Shown one piece after another: positions 54,300 through 64,000 of a stretch of DNA of 64,000 nt. The notes beneath the pieces are model-generated. The model was not told the origin of the DNA. It saw only the letters and a program-made list of their open reading frames with translations, and did not search any database. Each line of letters opens with the position of its first letter. The stretch's first letter is position 1. This stretch comes from Taxillus chinensis (Eukaryota; Streptophyta; Magnoliopsida; Santalales; Loranthaceae): NCBI GenBank assembly GCA_023512835.1, contig CM042092.1, positions 49,190,900-49,254,899 on the forward strand, written 5' to 3'. A program made the translations under genes and the position numbers.

Positions 54300-56600
54300 A
54301 TGGCCGAAGAAAGCAGTATGCTATTCAACACTCGCCTTAACTCCGGAGGTGCACAAGAGCCCATCCCAAATCGAAGCAGCAGTGAAAATGTCGACCCACC
54401 TCAACCTGCTGTTGCTGCCGCTCCTCAACCACGGAGTTCTGGTTTTACTTTGACGAAACCGCCCAAATTCATACCTGAGCTTTTCTCCTAGTGGAAAGCT
54501 CGCATGAAGATGTTTATGGTGTGCCATGATCATCTCATGTGGCCATGTCTTCATCAGGAGATTCCAATTCCGATGACTATTGGAGAACATGGAGTTAGGA
54601 GGCCAAAGACGGATGCTGAACTTACCAACGATGAAAGAGCCTGGCAGTGTGCTAGTGAAAAGGCTCTGGCTTACGTTACATCATCTTTGGATTCCGAGGC
54701 TTTCACGGATGTCCAGGGCTGCACGACAGCAAAAGCTGTTTGGGATAAACTGACAATCCTCTATGAGGGGAGTCAGTCCCAAATGCAAAATGTGATATGT
54801 GCTCTCAGATAGAATTTTGAGAGTTTCAATCACAAACCTGGCGAATCCCTTGAAAGCATCTATCGGAGATTCGGCAAGCTCATTCTAGAGCTAAAAACTG
54901 TCAATGAGCACTACACTCAGTCTCAAATAAATGACAAGTTCTTTCGATCCTTGCCGGATCGATACTACTCCAAGCAGCTCCAGATGCAAGCTGACAAAAA
55001 CTGGCCATTCACTGCCCTTGAGGAAATATATGGAGAGCTTCGGACTCATGAGGTCAGATTCAAACACACTGACCGTGATGAGAAGATAGCTCGGAAAGAA
55101 AAAGGGGTAGCTCTCAAAGCTACGGAATGCTCCAGTAATCATCAAGAGGATGATACGGATGAGTCAGAGAATTCTGACTCAGACGCAGAAGAGGAAATAG
55201 CTCTTCTTGTCAAATCCTTTGAACGATTCCTTCGAAAAAGTAGAAAAGGATTCAGAAGAGGCTCCTCATCATCCAGAAGGAAGGAACGATCGGAGTCGAG
55301 CTCCCAAGAATGCTTCAATTGTGGGAAACCCGGTCATTGGGCCAAGGAATGCAGATCCAAATCAAAAGTGGCCGAGAAAAGTGGCAAGGTAACTCCTCGC
55401 TGTTCCACCTCAAACAACAACAAGAACAAGAGGAAGGCGTTCGTGACAAAGTATGTCAGTGGCTCGGAATAAGAGGAAGAATCCTCGGATGATGAGCCAA
55501 CTCCTAAGCCGAACGTCTGCCTCATGGCAAATACTGAGGTACCTTCTATCTCTGAGCTCATGAGTCAATTAGAATCTCTTATTAGTGAACGTGATCATGA
55601 AAAGAATGAGAGACAAATAATTACTCAAATGTACAAAGATGTGGAAAGTCAGAATAAACGCCTTGAATTTACTATCACTAGACTTGAAAAGGATATAGCT
55701 GACTTCAGAGGAAAAGAGGCTTGGTATCATGATCCAAGAGCTGAAAATCATCTGTTAAATACCAACCTAACGGGCCTAAAAGTTATTGTGAAACGACTCG
55801 AAAATGAACTAGAACAGAAAAGGGGAATAAATCGTAAGTGGCTAAAATCCGGGAAAATAGCCTCTACCTTTAGGACTGATCCTGACAACATCCGAGTCAA
55901 ACCTAGCCTAGGTTCAGAACCATCGACTTCCATAGCTCAAGCTACTGAGTGCCCTCCGGATTTCACTCCTAAACTAACCAACTTATATCCTGTTAGTACA
56001 TCTAAGCCGTTGGATGGTTTCATTTCAGGTGGCACCATAGTTTATGACTGTGGAGTCGAGGCTATTACTGCACTTCCCGAAGTAGTAGCACCCATAACTA
56101 ATGATGAAGGGAAGGCTGCTGCAGTTAAAGCCAAAACTGTAGCACCCAAAAAGAAAGGAAAGGCTAAGGCTGACGCATCTAGGGCCAAGAGCGCGTCACC
56201 CAAACGCAATGGATTAGGCCACAGGGAACAGAGTAGAAAGTCTGTAAAATCTAAGAGACCTGTATCCCCTGTTTGTACTTCACATTATAGTGTCTGTTCC
56301 GTCTGTAGGGAAATGGGTCATTATCACTATGAATGTTGGAGTTTATCTGATAACTGGCTTTGTAATCAAATTCAATCCAATAAAGATCAGTTTAATAAAA
56401 GGGTTTCTTCGAGCAAAACAAAATCTAAACCTCAAAGGAGTGTCTCTCCCAAGAAACCCCAAATAAAAGAAGCAGTTGAAACTAACAAGTTAAAGTCAAC
56501 TTGGAGAGCTAAAAGTCCTAACAAAATCAAATCCGGAACTATTGACAATACTGCTGCTCTCTCTAACCGCCTGAAACAAGTTTGGGCACCAAAAGTGTAA
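54300..56600 (+). pseudogene. SIRE-type gag with in-frame stops
   Basis: A single frame runs from the ATG at 54300 (MAEESSMLFN) with stop codons at 54489-54491, 54810-54812, 55470-55472 and the terminal TAA at 56598-56600. It has the UBN2/gag-like domain (AWQCASEKALAYVTSSL, AVWDKLTILYEGS, DKFFRSLPDRY), an acidic/basic linker and an intact zinc knuckle CFNCGKPGHWAKEC near 55310. A coiled-coil-rich segment follows (55540-55840), then a Lys/Ser-rich tail with a second Cys/His cluster (CSVCREMGHYHYEC). The large gag with two Cys/His boxes is usual for SIRE. The first three stops make it non-functional. Confidence 0.88.
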
Positions 56601-59600
56601 ACTGTTGTCTTTAAGGAGCATCTCTGGAATGCATTGCCGGATCACTTGAAGTTAAAGATCAATCAAAGCAAGTGGATCCTCGATAGTGGATGCTCCGGAC
56701 ATATGACGGGTGATCAGACTCTGCTCGTAGAAGTTAATGAAAAACGAGGTCCATCCGTTTCATATGGTGACAACAGCAAAGGTAAGACTGTCGGGTATGG
56801 CACTTTAACTAACGGCCGTGTATCAATCACTAGAGTTGCACTAGTCGAAGGTTTGAAGCATAATTTGCTAAGTGTCAGTAATTTATGTGACAAAGGATTT
56901 ATTGTTTCCTTTATGTCCAACTCCTGTACAGTAAGAGAAAACTTATCCGGAGATATTAAGTTATCCGGATCAAGAGATGGGGACATATACTCAGTGGTCT
57001 TAAGAAATAATTCTTCCGACCCTGTATGCTTCCTCACTAAAGCATTAGATGAAGATAGTTGGCTATGGCACAAGCGATGCGCACATTTAAACTTTAAGAC
57101 TTTGTCTAAATTAACGTCTCTTGATCTTGTCACTGGTCTACCTAAACTCAAGTTCTCCAGAGACACTCTCTGTCGAGAATGCCAACTGGGCAAGCAGACC
57201 AAACATAGCTTTAAGAGCAAATCAGTTAATTCAATAACTGCTCCTCTACAACTTCTTCATATGGACCTCTGTGGTCCTATTTCTGTTCCGTCATTGGCTA
57301 GTGCGAGATATACCCTTGTGGTTATCGATGATTTCACCAGGTACACATGGGTGATGTTCCTGAAATCAAAGGATCAAACCTTTGAGCATCTAGTAGATCT
57401 TTTCAACTGGATAAGCAACTCACAAGGACTGAGCATAAAGTGCATCAGGAGTGATCATGGTACAGAATTTGATTTTTTAGAAATGAGATCATATTGTTCT
57501 GAACAAGGCATTCAGCATGACTTCTCTGCGCCCAGAACTCCACAACAAAATGGGGTAGCTGAGCGCAAGAATCGCACTTTAGTCGAGGCTGGCAGATCTA
57601 TGTTAGCAGGGGCAACGCTTCCTCTCGCCCATGGGTCAAGTTGTGTCCACTCGCTTACTATGTTCAGAACAGAACTCTAATAAATAAATCTACCATGAAA
57701 ACACCCTATGAGATGTGGAGAGGACGAAAACCTTCAATTTCACATTTCAGAGCTTTTGGGTGTACTTGCTATATATTGATAAATGGCAAAGAGACCCAGA
57801 ATAAATTTGAACCAAAATCTGATGATGGGATTTTTGTTGGGTACTCACTACATAGCAAGGCTTATCGGGTCTTCAATAGAAAACTTTATAAAGTTGAAGA
57901 ATCTATCCATGTGACCTTTGATGAAACTAATCTTGATTGGTCAAAAGTTGCTTCTTCTAGTTCTAACGTACAGGTTCAAGACAACAACATCGACTATTCA
58001 AAGTTTATGACTGTTCCTGTTATACATACTGACCAACCAAGCAGCACCAGAGGAGCACAAAGAAATGATATGGACGATGCTACGGATGACTCGGACTCTG
58101 GACTACCGTTTAGCTCCGGACATACTCCTACGGATACCCAAAATTCTGGAGCACCTTCAAGTCCGTCCGGACTAGTTAACACTGACAGAAACAGTGTTGA
58201 AGAACCATCTAGTTCAACCATACCTTCTAATACGGAAATATCTGGTCCGGAAGAAGCTCAACCAGCAGATATACGTGAACCACCAAATCTGGCAGAGCTT
58301 CAAATTATTCACGATCAACCATCACATGCACAGAATTACAGATGGACCCGAAACCATCCCTTAGATCAAGTGATTGGTGATCCTACTGTTGGTGTAAGGA
58401 CAAGAGCAGCCACCTCAAACATGAGTCTTTACTCGTGTTTTCTATCTCAAATAGAACCAAAGGTGGTAGATGAAGCTCTTCAGGATTCAAATTGGATAGA
58501 AGCCATGCAAGAAGAGCTGAATCAATTTAAGAGAAACAATGTGTGGACCTTAGTACCAAGGCCTAAGTCTCAGCAAGTCATTGGAATTAAATGGGTGTTC
58601 CGGAACAAGCTTGATACGGATAGAATAGTAATCCGGAACAAAGCCAGACTGGTAACGAAAGGATATCGTCAAGAAGAAGGAATAGACTATGATGAAACCT
58701 TTGCTCCAGTAGCAAGACTTGAGGCAATTCAGATGTTTCTGGCGTATGCTTCATATGAAAACTTCATAGTTTATCAAATGGACGTTAAGAGCGCATTCCT
58801 GAATGGAGATCTTCAAGAGGAGGTTTACGTAGAACAACCTCCCGGTTTCATTGAACCTAAAGCAGGACATCTAGTCTACAAGCTTCGGAAAGCTTTATAT
58901 GGTTTGAAGCAAGCTCCAAGAGCCTGGTACGACACACTGTCAGAATTCCTACTTGCTCACAACTTCCAAAAAGGGAAGATTGACACCACCTTATTTCTAT
59001 GAAAAGAGAAAGGGCACACTCTAATCGTACAGATATACGTGGATGATATCATTTTTGGATCAACGAATCCGAAGCTTTGTGAAGAGTTTGCTAAGTTGAT
59101 AACAGGCAAGTTTGAGATGAGCATGATGGGAGAACTGTCCTACTTCCTCGGAATAGAAGTTAAACAATTGAAGGAAGGAATCTTCATTAATCAAGCTAAG
59201 TACACTCGCAATCTTATTAAGAAGTTTGGTATGGAAGGTTCATCTCCCGTCAAAACTACCATGCCTGTCAGTGCCAAGTTAGATCCTGATGTGGATGGCA
59301 TATCAGTAAATATGACTGACTACAAAGGGATGATAGGATCATTGCTATATCTTACAGCAAGTCGCCCAGACATTATGTTTGCAACTTGCATTTGTGCACG
59401 ATATCAGGCGAATCCCAAGGAGTCACATATGCTTCATGTTAAACGGATATTAAGGTATCTCAAGGGAACGATGAACTTGGGACTCTGGTACCCAAAGGAG
59501 TCCAACTTCACCTTATCCGGATACTCTGATGCCGACTTCGCTGGATGTCACATCGACAGGAAGAGCACGAGTGGTACGTGTCAGTTTCTTGGAAATAGAT

Positions 59601-59956
59601 TAATCTCATGGTTCGATGAAGCGAATTCCGTATCAACCTCTACTGCTGAGGCGGAATATATAGCTACTGGGAGTTACTGCGCACAGCTACTCTGGATGCA
59701 AAGTCAACTTACTGACTACGGTTTCAACATGTCATCTATTCCACTCTACTGCGACAACACTAGTACAATTGCTATCAGACACAATCCTGTCATGCATCCT
59801 AAGACGAAGCATATTGAGGTCAGGTATCACTTCATACGCGACCATGTTCTCAAAAATCACATTTCCTTGGAACATGTTGCTACTGAAGATCAATCGCGGA
59901 CATTCTTACAAAGCCCCTACCTGATGCAAGATTCTCTGAACTACTCATCCGATTAG
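56601..59956 (+). pseudogene. SIRE-type pol: protease, integrase, RT, RNase H
   Basis: Directly in frame after the gag stop come the protease DSGCSGHMTG (near 56680) and the pre-integrase zinc region (WLWHKRCAHLN ... CRECQLGKQ). The integrase has MDLCGP, SDHGTEF and [13 protein letters not shown], so the D-D-E residues are present. The frame shifts near 57630-57640 and continues with [11 protein letters not shown] and the RT ([31 protein letters not shown]). A TGA at 59000-59002 interrupts just before the catalytic YVDDIIFGS. RNase H follows (SDADFAGC, STAEAEYIA, KTKHIEVRYH) to the TAG at 59954-59956. Only two breaks make it a rather well-kept copy. Confidence 0.9.
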
Positions 59957-61654
59957 GTATGCTTGACTTCTCTGCATAGCTTCACATTTACATTACCCAA
60001 CAGTATACTTACTATCAGAACATGCATGGTGCTTTTATTGAAAGTAGAAGATACATACTGACTTTAATGCTGATCATACTTACTGATTAACGGCTTCATG
60101 CTTCTGATATTAATATCAACTTCATATTGGGAGGATGCTTGTGTTTCCCGACTGAAAGCGTTTAAGCAAACATGATTAAAGTTTATATGATTCACCTCTT
60201 TCTGGTTTCATGATCTTAATTTCCACTGATCACCACATGACAAAAGCATGTTCATTTAGATTACTCTATTAACATGTATAGTTGAAGAAATGAAATGGGT
60301 TAGCTCGGAATGCCTGGTGGATGAATACTCAATGACAGTCTGATCAGCTTCTGAAGTATAGTTTTCTAATAAGATAGACAATGCTGAATTTCTACAAACC
60401 GGAAAGGTCAACCGAGAGGATTGCACAATCTACGGGGGAGAAAATGCTTTACATATTATTCAGTAATACCCCCCGTATATGTCTCATGACCTCTTTCCTG
60501 GCTGTCTATTTGAGGGGGAGCTTTTCATTGAGAGGATTAAATGATCTACGGGGGAGCAGTAATGAACCCCTAATATGTCTCGGATACTCCCTCCTCTAAA
60601 CTTTTACTTCCGGATCTGACTGGACATGCTGTTTTGGATCAGAAAAGTGGCATGCTTGGATGTATTTTCTTTCTTCAACCATGCATTTTAATCGACTAAT
60701 CACCGCTTACTTTTGACATGTGTTCGCTTCCTCATTTTTCACTCATGAATCCTAAATTGGCCAAATCATATGATCTTTAATTAATCTTAGCTACGTTGTT
60801 CAGCAAGACGGTTTCGCTATGTTGACCTATATGAACTTGTGTATTGTTATCTGACATATGCCCTGATTCAGTAATATTGATCATTCTCACGTATGTATAT
60901 GTCTCTTACATGCTTTGTAATGCATAAGTTCTGTTTTTCATTAGTTCGGATTATGTCGTTTTTCACTGATTATTTTCTCTAATCCGTACTAATCCTTGCC
61001 TGTTAAGCTTTTGTATTTTCAGTTCATTTTTTTTAGCTACAGGTTCAGATTTTCTTTGCAACCGTATCGATAGATCTAGTCCATAGTCTTGGATTTGAAG
61101 TGTTGTGGTACTTCTCTTCTCTTCGACTTATTGACTGCAAAGGAATCTACTTTACTCTCTCACCGAACTCTGTCTACTACGGACACGGTCTACTTTTCAT
61201 CCGGATACTCTTCCTCGACTATTATTTACTCCGGATGATTGTCGGTTCATTCCTCCGGACTCCTGTCACAGTCTAATTGCGACAATCCAAGTCTTCCTAT
61301 ATGTCGTGTGCTTTTGAGGAGGAATCATGATGATTCATTAAATGCAAATCTCGGGATGCACACACACTACTCTGGATGGCAACCAGCTGTTACACTTATT
61401 GGGTCATGCGGTCTCCACGACATCGTTTCATTCGGAGGCGCATCGATATCCAGACTAATGACATCAGCCTGTCAAGCGGGTCCCTGTTTCACTCGCCAAT
61501 TCCTAGACCCGCTGACATTTGCGGACTCGGTCTTATATGTTCTGGTCATTCCTGCGAAGCATGAGTATTGCTCATTTCAAATCCCTAAACCTCTCGTTGC
61601 TCCTTTGAAATCCAAGACCTCACCTTTCCTCTCATTCTTCAAATTTCATCTGCA
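59957..61654 (+). other. Non-coding spacer of the SIRE-type element
   Basis: About 1.7 kb without a supported frame separates pol from the third ORF. It has two ATCTACGGGGGAG motifs (60428 and 60549) that look like polypurine tracts, one perhaps a central or relict PPT. An overlapping frame at 61239-61784 has no recognisable features. Confidence 0.6.
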
Positions 61655-63805
61655 ATGGCACCCAGAATCTCTCTCTCCGGCGTTAATCCTGGCCATCTGG
61701 TCGATTGGAGTGCTGTATCTAATCCTCCAGACTGGTTTCTTCAACTTCGCCCTCTCCTTGAAGCCTCGCATCTACTCAACCTGATCTCCAATCCCGTCGA
61801 TCTTCTTATCGACGATATCATTGAGTATTACGAACGGATTCGCTACACCACCGACTCCATCATCTCCTATGTCCGCGGTGAATCCCTCACCATCACTCCG
61901 GCCGTTCTCCGCGCTGCTCTCCACCTACCTCTCGGTGAACATCAACGCCCAGATGCCGATTCAATGGCGGCTTCTATGGGTTGCACACAAAAAGGGAAGG
62001 AATACAAGGTGAAATCCTTCCAAGGTCGCTATCGATGTATGGCGACCATCTTGGGTCGATGTCTACTGGCTCGCACATCCGGCCTAGACTCCGTTCCGTA
62101 TGACCTTCTCCTGGCCATGTACGGCGTTTTTGAAGGTCTTCCGATGGATTGGGGGTCGTTCTTGTTTCGATTGCTGCAGAATGGTCCCAAGAATCGTTCC
62201 TTCGGGCGTATCCTCAGCATTGTCTTCCAGCATCTTAATTCGGACCATTTCACCCAATATGATGCTGTTCCATTTCCTTCGGCTTATTACCTTCGTTATC
62301 TTACGCCGGATGGGAACATGACAGCCCACCGACTATCTGCAGCTCTCCGCATTCTCCCTGCCTCGGAACAACAAGGCAGTTCTGATGGTGACCCCTCTGA
62401 CAGCCAAGCCCCCGACGTCAGTTCTGCACCCCGATCCTCCCGGATTCGGTCCGTTGCAGCACCTTCCCACTCTTGAGCCTCCCAGCACAGCATTCGTGCC
62501 GACCCGTCCGAGGTTGTGGGGCCATCTCAGCGCAGTGCCTCTAAAGCTGTTTCTTTAGTCCCCTCTGCTGCGGATGTCCCTACTCCCTCCACCTCCGCTA
62601 TTGCTGCCGCGGTTGACACCGCTGTTGCTGCCACCACTGCTGATGTCCCGGTATCTACTCTGGAAGCTCCTTTGCCTCCCCTACCTCAACCCCGAGATTA
62701 CCTAGACCATCTCTCCGCTGACACTCTAACGGACCTATGGCTCCGTTTTAGCCTTGCCCACACTGTCTCCATTCTTGACAACGATCTCCGGGTGTTTTAC
62801 ACACGATATACCCAATCCCCAGAGACAATGATCATTTGGAACTTGGATCACGGCTTTCTTACGCCGGCCTCCATTCCAGATGTGCCGTTCCCTACCCCCT
62901 CCAGCCCAGTCCTTTCCGCCCGGGGTCCTTCCCTTGCTAAGGCTGGCCTCTCTTCTCCTGCTGCCGCCATTCCCGTGGTTGACCTCTTTGGTCAAAGCGG
63001 GTCAGCTGCTCTGGATGCCTCTGATCCTCCGGATGCCCCTTCTGCTGCTGCTGATACTCCTGTGGACTCCTCTGCCCAGCGGACTCCTGCTCTTGTTCAT
63101 GCAGGGGAGTCCTCCAAAGCTACGGAGTTGGTCCTTGGGTGTGCTTCTTTTGGCACGGTTCACTCCGACGCTGTGCTCTTTGCCCAGCTAGACCGCCACG
63201 CCCAGGCTCACAGCGCCCAAATTTCTGCCATCGCCGCCAAGGTTGATGCACTTGGCGCCCAACTCCTCTCCGCTCTCACTGACTCCTCCACCTCCATGGA
63301 GCAGAAAATGGATCTCGTCGCCTCGTCCGTCCATTCATTGTCTACCTCCTTCGCGGACCTGGCGCACACGATGGCTCGTCCTCCCGTTGCTTCCCGGCGA
63401 TCTGCCAAACCGGGAGAGAGAGTGTCATCTGATCCGTCTGCCCCTTCTGCTCCTTCTCCGTCTGCTCCTTCTGCACCACAACCATCTACTCGGGCTGAGA
63501 AGCGGCCTGCCTCTTCAGTGCTTCAGGGAGTTCAAATTCCCAAACGAAGCCGCTTCTCTCAGCCAAGCTCCTCTACTGCAGCTCCAGCTCCTCCTCCATC
63601 CTCCTCATCCGCAGCCGACACCTTCCTCCCATCATATGCGGAGTTTGACCCTTCTGATGCGGATGGAAGCGTTCGCAAAGCAATGAAGTCCTATGCAGCG
63701 TCTTCTGCTGAGAGAAGATGTCTTTCTGAAATGTACCCTTTCTCCCCGGCCGACATTCAGACTCTTTGTTTGGATGATAACGTGCATTTTATGCCGTTAT
63801 TCTAG
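61655..63805 (+). pseudogene. Third ORF of SIRE-type element (putative plant transposon protein-like)
   Basis: The ATG at 61655 opens MAPRISLSGVNPG. One TGA (62474-62476) splits an otherwise open frame of about 717 codons. The N-terminal 220 residues (IIEYYERIRYTTDSIISYVRGESLTI ... LPLGEH ... AMYGVFEGLPMDWGSFLF) resemble the 'putative plant transposon protein' domain found in extra ORFs of plant retroelements. The rest is Ser/Pro/Ala-rich, with a heptad-like stretch (AQISAIAAKVDALGAQLL, near 63225). I see no signal peptide or membrane segment, which argues against a real envelope protein. The last ten codons already lie in the LTR-like sequence from 63777 on. Confidence 0.65.
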
Positions 63806-64000
63806 TATTTATTTAGGATGTTTAAGAGCATGATTAGAGCCTTATTGCCTCATATTTCATATATATTTGCTCTAACCCCTAGGAAGATGCTAGTTGCAAA
63901 TACATGCGTTTTTAAGCTGTTTTGGCAGGTTTTGGACCTCACTTTTGACATAGTAGATGGCCTCAAACAATTGGCGTGCAAGAAGCAAAGTTGCTTGGAA
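63777..64000 (+). repeat. Chromovirus LTR internal fragment, continues past window
   Basis: GATAACGTGCATTTTATGCC and, after an 85-bp extra segment, CCCTAGGAAGATGCTA ... GTAGATGGCCTCAAACAATTGGCGT follow the element B LTR from 6679 on. It begins about 125 bases inside the LTR, so the junction with the SIRE ORF is not a normal LTR end. Confidence 0.75.

Larger units (their letters stand above)
52934..63776 (+). mobile_element. SIRE-type Ty1/copia element without its 3' LTR
   Basis: The order is LTR, PBS, gag, protease, integrase, RT, RNase H, a long non-coding spacer, then an extra ORF, the arrangement of the SIRE/Maximus lineage. At about 63777 the sequence turns into a chromovirus LTR fragment rather than a SIRE LTR, so the 3' end is lost or displaced. 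All frames carry stops or frameshifts. Confidence 0.88.

Noticed and set aside
61655..62476. Retroviral envelope protein
   Set aside because: No signal peptide, membrane segment or cleavage site can be seen; it resembles the plant-transposon-protein-like extra ORFs instead.

Overview
This window is plant nuclear DNA, most likely from a woody dicot. It holds two spliced, intron-rich host genes in a sea of nested LTR retrotransposons. The retroelements are a Tekay-type Ty3/gypsy chromovirus family, an Athila-type gypsy and SIRE-type Ty1/copia. Their primer-binding sites match plant initiator-Met or Asp tRNAs. There are also CACTA and PIF/Harbinger DNA transposons, (GA)n leaders and AT-rich spacers.

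Left block (1-26 kb). An old minus-strand chromovirus (element A, about 2160-20171) is split inside gag by a plus-strand relative (element B, 6554-17011, 5-bp duplication ACTAC). The 3' LTR of B is itself split by a complete 1,221-bp non-autonomous element (15413-16633, duplication ATGG). Each of its two 413-bp LTRs carries a full type III hammerhead ribozyme. This is a retrozyme, predicted to release an 808-nt RNA that can circularise, and it is the most striking object in the window. Just outside A, five near-identical 1,220-bp units (19707-25803) repeat the junction between the A LTR and its flank in tandem.

Gene island (26.5-35.3 kb). A plus-strand IDM1-like gene (TPL-binding-like domain, PHD fingers, GNAT domain; 11 modelled exons, 883 codons) converges on a minus-strand asparagine synthetase gene (13 exons, 590 codons, all phases consistent). 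Each appears to use one rare GC-AG intron. The IDM1-like gene also has an altered acetyl-CoA-binding motif and a 43-bp tandem duplication in its last exon.

Middle block (36.8-47.3 kb). A chromovirus solo LTR (36788-43395, duplication TGTAC) contains a complete 4,960-bp CACTA transposon (duplication TGT). In place of a transposase, that transposon carries a multi-exon fragment of an OST48 oligosaccharyltransferase subunit gene. A SIRE-like solo LTR (44950-46872, duplication GAAGT) and a 102-bp minisatellite follow.

Right block (47.5-64 kb). A PIF/Harbinger transposase remnant is broken by an Athila-type gypsy element. That element's reverse transcriptase is broken by a SIRE-type copia element (duplication site GCATT) with gag, pol and a third ORF. 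The copia element runs to about 63.78 kb, where it abuts a chromovirus LTR fragment. Apart from the two host genes, all coding regions are decayed or non-autonomous.
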